From the NCBI RefSeq assembly GCF_000147335.1, contig NC_014501.1, forward strand, positions 1,627,501-1,691,500: a stretch of 64,000 nucleotides of DNA, read 5' to 3'. Each line of letters starts with the position of its first letter. The first letter of the stretch is position 1. Shown one piece after another: positions 37,211 to 44,886 of the stretch. The translations under genes and the position numbers were made by a program. This DNA comes from Gloeothece verrucosa PCC 7822. GTDB lineage: Bacteria; Cyanobacteriota; Cyanobacteriia; Cyanobacteriales; Microcystaceae. The notes below the pieces were generated by a model. The model ran no database searches and was not told the origin of the DNA. It was given only the letters and a program-made list of their open reading frames with translations.

Positions 37211-38419
37211 ATGACAGAAGGGATGTTTAAAAATACACTAAATAAAAATTTTGGATCACTTGGAAGCCAGGAAAAAAAGGAGTCAAAATTGTCCATTGAA
37301 CGTGCTTATTGGGTAGCTTGGTCCCAAATTTCAGGCATAGGGCCAGTATTATTAAAACGAATTTATCAGCATTTTCAAAGCTTAGAAATTGCCTGGAGTG
37401 CCTCCACAGCCGAATTAGGAGCAGTGGAAGGACTCGGAAAACGAATTCTAGCAGCCATCAGTGAAACGCGCTCAAAACTTAATCCTGAACAATTCCTACA
37501 ACAACACATGCAGAAAAATCCTTATTTTTGGACTCCTGCTGATTCGGAATATCCTCAACTGTTATGGGAAATTCCCAGTCCCCCTCCAGTGTTATATTAT
37601 CGAGGTCAAGTTAAAGCCGAAGAAAATCAAGGTATTACTCCGATGATCGCTATTGTGGGGACTCGTTACCCAACAGAACATGGCCGTCGCTGGACTCATA
37701 AAATTAGTTCTACCTTAGCTCAACAGGGCTTTACTGTTGTTTCTGGAATGGCAGCCGGAATTGATGGACAGGCCCATCGTTCCTGTCTTGAAAACGGTGG
37801 ACGTACCCTAGCTGTATTAGGTACAGGGGTAGATATCGCTTATCCTTCCAGTCATCGCCAGTTACATCAAGAAATTCAACAACAGGGGTTACTATTGAGT
37901 GAGTATTCTCAGGGCACAAAAGTTGACCGCAGCAATTTTCCGGCTCGTAACCGCATTATTGCGGGTTTATGTCGCGCCATCTTGGTGATGGAAGCACCGC
38001 TTAAATCTGGTGCTTTAATTACGGCTCGTTATGGGAATGAATTTGGACGAGATGTTTACACTTTACCCAATTCTCCAGAGGTAGAAGAGGCAAAAGGCTG
38101 TTTAAAATTACTCCATCAAGGAGCAGAAGTTATTGTAGAAGTGGAAGAGTTACTCGAAAGTTTAGGTGCTATGCCCAATTTGGATACAGAAAAACAAAAA
38201 CAGTTATCTATTTTTGAGCAAACGCCCATCAAAGCCATGCCAGACTTAAGTATTCAATTAACTGAGGTCTTGCAAGCGGTGGGCGTTGAACCTACTGCTT
38301 TTGATTTAATTGTGCAAAAGACGGGGTTATGTACTGGTGAGGTTTCAGCCGCTTTATTACAATTGGAATTATTCGGGGTTATTGCTCAGTTGCCCGGTAT
38401 GAGATATCAAAGAACGTGA
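37211..38419 (+). CDS. dprA: DNA processing protein DprA/Smf
   Basis: 402 residues from the ATG at 37211, which has AAGGAGG (37193-37199) upstream. The N-terminal SAM-like part (RAYWVAWSQISGIGPVLLKRI) is followed by a Rossmann fold with IVGTRYPTEHG, FTVVSGMAAGIDGQAHR, LGTGVDIAYPSSHR, SNFPARNRIIAGL and SGALITARYGNEFGRDVY. A winged-helix end (about 335-402) closes the protein. DprA protects incoming single-stranded DNA and loads RecA during transformation. The pilin-like gene beside it, on the other strand, may belong to the same pathway. Confidence 0.95.
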   Translation: MTEGMFKNTLNKNFGSLGSQEKKESKLSIERAYWVAWSQISGIGPVLLKRIYQHFQSLEIAWSASTAELGAVEGLGKRILAAISETRSKLNPEQFLQQHMQKNPYFWTPADSEYPQLLWEIPSPPPVLYYRGQVKAEENQGITPMIAIVGTRYPTEHGRRWTHKISSTLAQQGFTVVSGMAAGIDGQAHRSCLENGGRTLAVLGTGVDIAYPSSHRQLHQEIQQQGLLLSEYSQGTKVDRSNFPARNRIIAGLCRAILVMEAPLKSGALITARYGNEFGRDVYTLPNSPEVEEAKGCLKLLHQGAEVIVEVEELLESLGAMPNLDTEKQKQLSIFEQTPIKAMPDLSIQLTEVLQAVGVEPTAFDLIVQKTGLCTGEVSAALLQLELFGVIAQLPGMRYQRT

Positions 38420-38474
38420 GGCTAACTAAGTAGTCGCAGATCAATAAAGTCGACTGTGCTTTTGAAAGATCAAC

Positions 38475-38711
38475 TCACAGCAACAAGGTACCAATATCAG
38501 CACAGTGATCGCAACCTGAAGAAACGATCAGATGTTTCGTTTTCATCACAGATGAAATTAAGAAAAACAGAAGGGCAAAACTAATTACACCTTCTGCCCA
38601 TTCTAGGAGATACTCCCAAGTTACAGCACTTAAAACCAGAATAGTCAATGCAGCGATGCTAAAGACCAGCAGAACAGGGCTATGTAATAATCTCATTTGA
38701 TCATTAATCAT
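38475..38711 (-). CDS. small membrane hypothetical protein
   Basis: 78 residues from the ATG at 38711; an in-frame start at 38741 adds ten residues with less support. Two hydrophobic segments (LVFSIAALTILVLSAVT and VISFALLFFLISSVM) with an acidic turn. The last 20 residues have two Cys and two His (SSGCDHCADIG), maybe a metal site. tnpB element 2 begins just upstream of this gene (from about 38759). Family unknown. Confidence 0.45.
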   Translation of the reverse strand: MINDQMRLLHSPVLLVFSIAALTILVLSAVTWEYLLEWAEGVISFALLFFLISSVMKTKHLIVSSGCDHCADIGTLLL

Positions 38712-38758
38712 GAGGTAGTTGTATTTATATAGTGCCCACAAACGCCGCTAGTTGTTAC

Positions 38759-40161
38759 CACCTGAGTTTGACCGAAAATTTTTGGGTACAAGCCCCGTCC
38801 TTTTAGGCTTGTCCTGAGTGACAACGAAGGGACGGCTTTTCAAAACCTATGCTACAATATTGATATCCAGAAGTCGAGTATCAAAGTGTGTTTGTCATAG
38901 AGTGCAAAGTTAAACCAAAACCTCAACAAATTCAATCAATTGATGAAGCCATCAGGACATCTCAGTTTGTCCGAAATAAGGTGCTTCGCTATTGGATGGA
39001 TAATCGAGGTGTGGGCAAAACTGAACTCTTTCGATACAACACGAGGTTGAGGAAAGAATACAAATTTGTTGATGATTTAAACTCCCATGCCTGTCAAACG
39101 GCGGTAGAAAGAGTGCTTAGAGCAATCAACAAGTTTTTTGATAACTGTAAAAAGAAAATACCCGGAAAGAAAGGCTATCCAAAGTTCAAGCAAAATACTC
39201 GCTCGGTAGAGTACAAAGTCTCAGGATGGAAGCTATCAGAAAATAGAAAGCATATCACTTTCACCGATAAGAAAAACATCGGGAAGTTAAAACTGATAGG
39301 GACTAGAGACTTAAATTATTACCAAATAGAGCAAATAAAACGAGTAAGAATAATCAGGAGAGCCGATGGGTATTACGTGCAGTTTTCAATTCATTTAGAC
39401 CCTAGAGATAGGGTTGAACCGTTAATCCCTTCTCAAAAAGCCGTAGGGGTGGACGTAGGCTTGAAATATTTCTATGCGGATAGTCAAGGAAATATCGAAC
39501 CCATTCCACAATTTTATCGGAAGGCAGAGCGTCAATTAAATAGGGCTAATAGAAAGAAATCTAAAAAGTTCCGCAAGGGACAGAAACAATCCCGAAACTA
39601 TCACAAAGCGAGATGTCGATATGCTCGGAAGCATTTAAGGGTAAGTAGGCAGCGAGAAGAGTTTGCCAAGAGAAAGGCACTCCGCTTAATTCAATCTAAC
39701 GATTTGATAGCCTATGAAGATTTAAATGTTAAAAGCCTGGTTAAAAATCGGCATCTAGCGAAGTCGATATCAGATGTAGGATGGTCATTATTTAGGCGTT
39801 GGTTGGAGTATTTTGGGTACAAATATGGAAAGGTGACGGTTGCCGTTTCTCCCCATAACACCTCTCTAAATTGCTCTAGCTGTGGGCAAAAAGTCCAAAA
39901 ATCTCTATCAACTAGAACTCATGTTTGTTCTTGTGGCTGTATTTTAGATAGAGATGTCAACGCGGCATTAAACATTCTACAGAAGGGATTAAGTACCGTA
40001 GGGCATACGGGATCTAAAGCTTTTGAAAGTGAGATTCTTGAGGGCGTTAGCTACGGCTAATGGGGGAGAAGATGCCTCTACTTTGGTTGGAGCAATCCTG
40101 TCAGAGCAAGGATCTTCTGTGAACCAAGAATCCCCACGCATACGCGGCTGGGGAGTGTCAA
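38759..40161 (+). mobile_element. IS200/IS605-type tnpB element 2
   Basis: Element with intact tnpB and no tnpA. The left end has a stem AAGCC-CC-GTCC-type arm (38790-38800) pairing with GGACGGCTT (38830-38838), plus an inner TTGTC/GACAA hairpin. The right end has TCCCC (40131-40135) pairing with GGGGA (40150-40154) and closes with GTGTCAA, as in IS608-like ends (TCAA). A TTAC at 38755-38758 may be the target/TAM just outside the left end, but this boundary is inferred. Confidence 0.75.
38888..40060 (+). CDS. tnpB: TnpB RNA-guided nuclease (element 2)
   Basis: 390 residues from the GTG at 38888. The RuvC-like residues are D189 (GVDVGLKYF), E277 (YEDLNVKSL) and D356 (DRDVNAALNI), and the zinc finger C-S-S-C ... 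C-S-C-G-C lies before the last. All are intact. The N-terminus FVIECKVKPKPQQ with DEAIRTSQFVRNK is of the second large cyanobacterial TnpB group, only distantly similar to the copy at 9.8-12.6 kb. TnpB cuts DNA guided by an RNA from the right end and promotes retention of the element. Confidence 0.92.
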   Translation: MFVIECKVKPKPQQIQSIDEAIRTSQFVRNKVLRYWMDNRGVGKTELFRYNTRLRKEYKFVDDLNSHACQTAVERVLRAINKFFDNCKKKIPGKKGYPKFKQNTRSVEYKVSGWKLSENRKHITFTDKKNIGKLKLIGTRDLNYYQIEQIKRVRIIRRADGYYVQFSIHLDPRDRVEPLIPSQKAVGVDVGLKYFYADSQGNIEPIPQFYRKAERQLNRANRKKSKKFRKGQKQSRNYHKARCRYARKHLRVSRQREEFAKRKALRLIQSNDLIAYEDLNVKSLVKNRHLAKSISDVGWSLFRRWLEYFGYKYGKVTVAVSPHNTSLNCSSCGQKVQKSLSTRTHVCSCGCILDRDVNAALNILQKGLSTVGHTGSKAFESEILEGVSYG

Positions 40162-40249
40162 ATCTTTATTTAGGCAAGAGGTCTAATCTAGACATAATGT
40201 AAAGAATTGTAAATTTTTTGCAATCGCCCCACAGGCTCTGACAAAAAGT

Positions 40250-40275
40250 AAGCTTGATTTATGTCAAGGTACTGA
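40250..40275 (+). repeat. 26-nt repeat, copy B
   Basis: AAGCTTGATTTATGTCAAGG then TACTGA, 22 of 26 identical to 25806-25831. Lies between the end of tnpB element 2 and the CRP-like site of the WD40 gene. Confidence 0.65.
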
Positions 40276-40480
40276 GCCGATTATAAAGTTTTTAATTTAT
40301 TGACTTTTTGATATGGATGATCTAAGAATAAGAAAGACAGCTATAGATCATAAGAGGGTATAGCTGTCAGCATTTTTCCTCGATTTCTTAGCCCTGCCAT
40401 TTTAGCGGGGCTATTTGTTTGATGGGAACCAAGTAAAATCTATTGTTACCCTCATGATATGAAGGTTAACTAAAAAAAGC

Positions 40481-40496
40481 AGTGATCTCGATCACA
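40481..40496. promoter_or_regulatory. CRP (SyCRP1)-like binding site
   Basis: AGTGATCTCGATCACA fits TGTGA-N6-TCACA at nine of ten defined positions and differs from the consensus TGTGATCTAGATCACA at two bases. It is 175 nt upstream of the ATG at 40671. It overlaps a GTG (40482) that would be a start of a longer frame, which argues for the ATG as the true start. Confidence 0.65.
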
Positions 40497-40670
40497 AGCG
40501 AAAGCAATTTTATTCGACCGCAATTTCAGCTTAGAATCCTTTGTGTTTTAACCAAAGGAGATGTCAATTTTAGCGAGCTACTGACTGAAAAATTTAGATG
40601 CACAGACAGAGACTACCATTCGCCCAAGCATAAGTCTATCCTAGAAGATACAAATATAGCGGCGAACCTG

Positions 40671-43600
40671 ATGAACACAATCGCAAGCGTTGACTATCAC
40701 TATCGAGTCGGTGGAAGTCTAGCCTACAATCATCCTACCTATGTAGAAAGACAAGCAGACAAAGAACTTTTAGCCGCCCTAGAGGCCGGAAACTTTTGTT
40801 ATGTGTTCAACTGTCGTCAGATGGGAAAATCGAGTCTGCGGGTGCGAATCATGCATCAATTGCAGGCAGCCGGCATGAGTTGCGCCTCGGTAGATATTAC
40901 CAGTCTCGGCAGCGATATTAGTCGAGATCAGTGGTATAGCGGTGTAATTACCCAGTTATTTTTAGGCTTTAATTTAGTCGGAAAAATTAATTTAAAAGCT
41001 TGGCTACGGGAAAGAGAAGAATTATCGCCGGTACAAAAATTCGCTCAGTTTATAGAAGATGTTTTATTAGTTAAATGTCCTGGGAAAAAAATTTTTATTT
41101 TTATCGATGAAATTGATAAAATTTTGAGTCTTCCGTTTTCGCTAGATGACTTTTTCTCGCTCATCCGCTTTTGTTATAACCAACGCGCCGAAAATTCAGC
41201 CTACAATCGCATTACTTTTGCTCTCTTTGGTGTGGCTACCCCTTCAGATTTAATTCGAGAAAAAACGCAAACTTCTTTTAATATTGGTCAAGCCGTAGAA
41301 TTAACCGGTTTTACTCTCGATGAAGTCCAACCTTTAGAAGCCGGATTGACTGAAGCGGCTGAATGTCCCTCATCGGTTTTAAAAGAAATCTTATATTGGA
41401 CAGGTGGACAACCTTTTCTGACTCAAAAACTCTGTCAACTGCTCCTGAATTCTGTATCTTTAATTCCCCAAGGAGAAGAACAACTAGCGGTTAAAACTGT
41501 AGTGGATTCTCAAGTGATAGAAAATTGGGAATCAGTCGATGAACCTGTGCATTTAAAAACGATTAAAGACCGTCTGCTGCGAAATGAACAACGGGCCGGC
41601 AGACTTTTAGGAATCTATCAAAATATTTTAAAACAAGGATTTATTGAGGCTGATGATAGCCCTGAACAAGCAGAATTAAGACTTTCAGGGTTAGTGGTTA
41701 AACGAGAAGGACGCTTACAAGTTTATAACCCAATTTATCAAGCCGTTTTTAATCAAGAATGGGTCAATAAACAATTAGAAAAACTCCGTCCCTACTCAGA
41801 AGCGATAGCGGGTTGGGAAGCCTCACGGTTTACCGATGACTCTCGTCTTTTACGAGGACAAACGTTAAAAGATGCCCTAGCTTGGGCGATGGGTAAGAGT
41901 TTAACTAACCTGGATTATCAATTTTTAACCGCTAGTCAAAAACTCGACAAACGAGAAGCCGAACTCAATTTAGAAACCCAAAAAAAAGCCAATGAAATTC
42001 TGACTACAGCTAACGGGAAAGCGACCCGACGAATTCGGATTGGATTAGCGATTTTAATGCTTTCTCTAATGGGAGCCGTAATAGCGATCATCCAAGCGAA
42101 ATCTGCCTCAGATAAACAACGGGAAGCGCAAATAGGAACCCAATTACAACGCAGTGGAGATACGGCTTGGCGACAATTTGAATTTGATGAAATTGAAGCT
42201 TTACTGTCGGCAATGCAAACCGGACAAGAATTAAAAAATACCGTCAAAGATGGCCGCCTATTAGAAAATTATCCCGCCACTAGCCCCTTAGTGACCTTAG
42301 AACAAATTTTAGAACAAATTACTGAAAAAAATAGTTTAAAAGGGCATCAAGATACCGTCTATAGTGTCAGTATTAGTCCGGATAAAAAGCTGATTGCTAG
42401 TGCCTCTAGGGATGGAACCGTCAAAATTTGGAATCCACAAGGAAAACAACTAGCTACCCTCAGAGGACACGAAGGAACTATTTATGGAGTTAGTTTTAGT
42501 CCTGATGGCCAATATATTGCTACGGCTTCCCGAGATAAAACCGCGAAATTATGGACAAAAGAAGGAAAATTAATCGCGACTCTACGAGGACATAAAGGCT
42601 CAGTTTATAACGTCACTTTTAGCCCTGATGGTAAATTAATTGCTACTACTTCTAGAGATTCTACGGCAATTTTATGGGATAAAAAAGGAGATAAAATTGC
42701 CATTTTGCGAGGTCATAAAAAATCGGTAGATGATCTGAGTTTTAGTCCTGACAGTAAACGAATTGCTACGGCATCACGAGACGGAACGGTAAAACTCTGG
42801 GATACAAAAGGAAATTTTTTAGGTAACTTAAAGCAGGATGATGTCGCTTTTTACAGTGTTGATTTTAGCCATGATGGTAAATTAATCGCCGTTGCTTCTA
42901 GTGATGGTGTGGTTAAAGTCTCTGATCTACAAGGCAATTTAATTGTTACTATTAAAGGACATCAAGATTTTGTTAATCGAGTTCGTTTTAGTCCTAATGG
43001 TCAATGGATTGCTACGGCTTCGAGTGATGGAACGGCTAAATTATGGAATTTAAAAGGAAAAGAACTCTTAACCCTTAGAGGTCATCAAGAATCAATTTAT
43101 GATATATATTGGAGTTCTGATGGAAAAGAATTAGCAACGGCTTCTGGAGATGGAACAGTCAAGTTATGGCAAATTAATGAGAAAAATTTGACCTTAATTA
43201 GTAATGCCCAAAGAGGAATTACTAACGTTAGTTTTAATTTCAATGGCTCATTACTAGCTAAAGCTTATAAAGATGGAGAAATTTATTTAACTGACCTTCA
43301 AGGAAATTTAAAACATCAGTTTGATTCAGGTTTAGAGTGGATATATGATCTTCGCTTTAGCCCTGATGGTCAACAGATTGCGGCTGTTTCCCGAGGCGGA
43401 ATGATTAAAATTTGGGACCTGACCGGCAAACCCTCTAGAGAATGGCTAGGAGATTCTAATAATATTTACAGTCTGGCTTTTAGTCCTGACGGAAAACTAT
43501 TAGCAACGGGGAATCAAGAGGGTAAAGTTAAAGTGTGGAACCTAACCGGTAATCCCCCTCAACTCTTGTCTAATTTTTCTGCCCATAAAGATATGATTAA

Positions 43601-44162
43601 TAGTCTGAATTTTAGTCCTGATGGGCAAAATATCTTAACGGCTTCTGCGGATGGATTGGCTAAATTATGGGATTTACAAGGAAATTTACAAGCCGAGTTG
43701 AAGGAACATCAAGAAGCGGTTTATGGGGCGATTTTTAGCCCTGATGGGAAATATATTGCTACGGCTTCTAAGGATGGTACTGCCCTTTTATGGAATCAAG
43801 AGGGACAACAAATAGCCGCTTTGCAAGGAGATTTATTTCCAGTTTATCGTATTGCCTTTAGTCCCGATGAAAAATATATTGCTACAGGTTCTAGTGATGG
43901 TACCACTCGGTTATGGGATATTAAGGGAAATTTGCGGGCAGAATTTAAAGGACATCAAGACACAATTTATGGTGTTAACTTTAGCCCGAACAGCAAAATC
44001 GTGACAACGGTGTCTCGGGATGGAATGTTGCGGCAGTGGCAAGTTCAAGAAGAATCTGCCCGTCTAGAAACTTTGCTAAAACAAGGTTGTCAGTGGTTGG
44101 GAGATTACTTTGTGACTCGTCGGAGTGAAAAGGAAAAGTTAGGGGTTTGTAACAAAAATTAA
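40671..44162 (+). CDS. AAA-like ATPase with 14 WD40 repeats, membrane-anchored
   Basis: 1163 residues from the ATG at 40671; the GTG at 40482 sits inside a CRP-like site. Residues about 1-370 form the AAA_35-type domain: entry VGGSLAYNHPTYVERQADKE (split here), P-loop NCRQMGKSS at 47-55, and Walker B KIFIFIDEID. A coiled linker and one membrane segment (near RRIRIGLAILMLSLMGAVIA, about 450-472) follow. Residues about 555-1140 hold 14 WD40 repeats with the FSPDGKLIATASxDGTxKLW pattern, enough for two seven-bladed propellers. Frequent in filamentous and unicellular cyanobacteria; a signalling or scaffold role is assumed. Several repeats are nearly identical, a sign of recent duplication. Confidence 0.88.
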   Translation: MNTIASVDYHYRVGGSLAYNHPTYVERQADKELLAALEAGNFCYVFNCRQMGKSSLRVRIMHQLQAAGMSCASVDITSLGSDISRDQWYSGVITQLFLGFNLVGKINLKAWLREREELSPVQKFAQFIEDVLLVKCPGKKIFIFIDEIDKILSLPFSLDDFFSLIRFCYNQRAENSAYNRITFALFGVATPSDLIREKTQTSFNIGQAVELTGFTLDEVQPLEAGLTEAAECPSSVLKEILYWTGGQPFLTQKLCQLLLNSVSLIPQGEEQLAVKTVVDSQVIENWESVDEPVHLKTIKDRLLRNEQRAGRLLGIYQNILKQGFIEADDSPEQAELRLSGLVVKREGRLQVYNPIYQAVFNQEWVNKQLEKLRPYSEAIAGWEASRFTDDSRLLRGQTLKDALAWAMGKSLTNLDYQFLTASQKLDKREAELNLETQKKANEILTTANGKATRRIRIGLAILMLSLMGAVIAIIQAKSASDKQREAQIGTQLQRSGDTAWRQFEFDEIEALLSAMQTGQELKNTVKDGRLLENYPATSPLVTLEQILEQITEKNSLKGHQDTVYSVSISPDKKLIASASRDGTVKIWNPQGKQLATLRGHEGTIYGVSFSPDGQYIATASRDKTAKLWTKEGKLIATLRGHKGSVYNVTFSPDGKLIATTSRDSTAILWDKKGDKIAILRGHKKSVDDLSFSPDSKRIATASRDGTVKLWDTKGNFLGNLKQDDVAFYSVDFSHDGKLIAVASSDGVVKVSDLQGNLIVTIKGHQDFVNRVRFSPNGQWIATASSDGTAKLWNLKGKELLTLRGHQESIYDIYWSSDGKELATASGDGTVKLWQINEKNLTLISNAQRGITNVSFNFNGSLLAKAYKDGEIYLTDLQGNLKHQFDSGLEWIYDLRFSPDGQQIAAVSRGGMIKIWDLTGKPSREWLGDSNNIYSLAFSPDGKLLATGNQEGKVKVWNLTGNPPQLLSNFSAHKDMINSLNFSPDGQNILTASADGLAKLWDLQGNLQAELKEHQEAVYGAIFSPDGKYIATASKDGTALLWNQEGQQIAALQGDLFPVYRIAFSPDEKYIATGSSDGTTRLWDIKGNLRAEFKGHQDTIYGVNFSPNSKIVTTVSRDGMLRQWQVQEESARLETLLKQGCQWLGDYFVTRRSEKEKLGVCNKN

Positions 44163-44316
44163 TCATCATTTTGCTCGATTTTCCCGCCACCCGTGTATTT
44201 AGCGAGATAGTTTACCGGTGGGGACTTCTGCCCACATTTTTGTTAAATGTTCAATTCTCAAAAGAGGCTCTTTTACTGTAAAATGTGTATAGAAATACAG
44301 TTTTTTTTGAGTTGCC

Positions 44317-44550
44317 GTGTTCCAAATTGCTCAAAGTCCAACTTTATATTTAATGTCTCTCATCCTGCCGACAGGATGCAAATGTACCATCGTCAAAAAT
44401 GTCACCTATCGGATAGTCTGCCCTGATTTTGCTACTGCTTTACGGGTTTGGAATAGACGCATGAGATGTATTTATCCTCTTCTACAATCCGGAGATGTGG
44501 TAGAAGTTATGGGGGAAGGCTTCTATGAGATTAGTAATCCTTTGCCATAA
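44317..44550 (+). CDS. small hypothetical protein
   Basis: 77 residues from a GTG, or 65 from the ATG at 44353. The sequence includes TGCKCTIVKNVTYRIVCPDF and a closing GDVVEVMGEGFYEIS; three Cys are in the first half. Beta-rich, soluble. No family recognised. Coding status is moderately supported by the regular composition. Confidence 0.45.
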   Translation: MFQIAQSPTLYLMSLILPTGCKCTIVKNVTYRIVCPDFATALRVWNRRMRCIYPLLQSGDVVEVMGEGFYEISNPLP

Positions 44551-44681
44551 GTGGCGATGGGTTTTGTCGCGCACTCTTATGGGTTAAAAAAAGGATTAAT
44601 ATGATTATATAGTCTAAAAAAACCATTAGAACTTACTAATAAATTTCCTTCCCTCCTTTTGACAAGCGCATAATATTCCCA

Positions 44682-44815
44682 CTAGAGACGTTGCCTACAG
44701 CAGACCTCTTGCATAAATCCAAAATCAAATCACTACAGTAAAGAAAGCCTAAATTTTTCTGACTTTTAAATGAGTGACTTTTGACTTACTTGTGCAAGAA
44801 GTCTACCGTCTCTAG
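44682..44815. mobile_element. MITE-like insert inside a palindromic repeat
   Basis: Outer arms CTAGAGACG (44682-44690) and CGTCTCTAG (44807-44815) are the dispersed palindrome also seen at 35708. Inside are inverted ends AGACCTCTTGCA (44702-44713) and TGCAAGAAGTCT (44793-44804), 11 of 12 matching, around about 80 bp of non-coding DNA. A TA at both junctions (44696-44697 and 44804-44805) could be a target duplication. The rest of 44551-44886 is AT-rich and empty. Confidence 0.65.
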
Positions 44816-44886
44816 GACTCAGGGGAAAAATTCCCATCAGCAAGAGAAAATAATTAATGATAGATGAACACAGATAAAGGTGTATC

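Noticed and set aside
40482..40670. GTG 40482 as start of the WD40 protein
   Set aside because: The GTG lies within a CRP-like palindrome and the added 63 residues do not resemble the family; ATG 40671 opens the conserved part.
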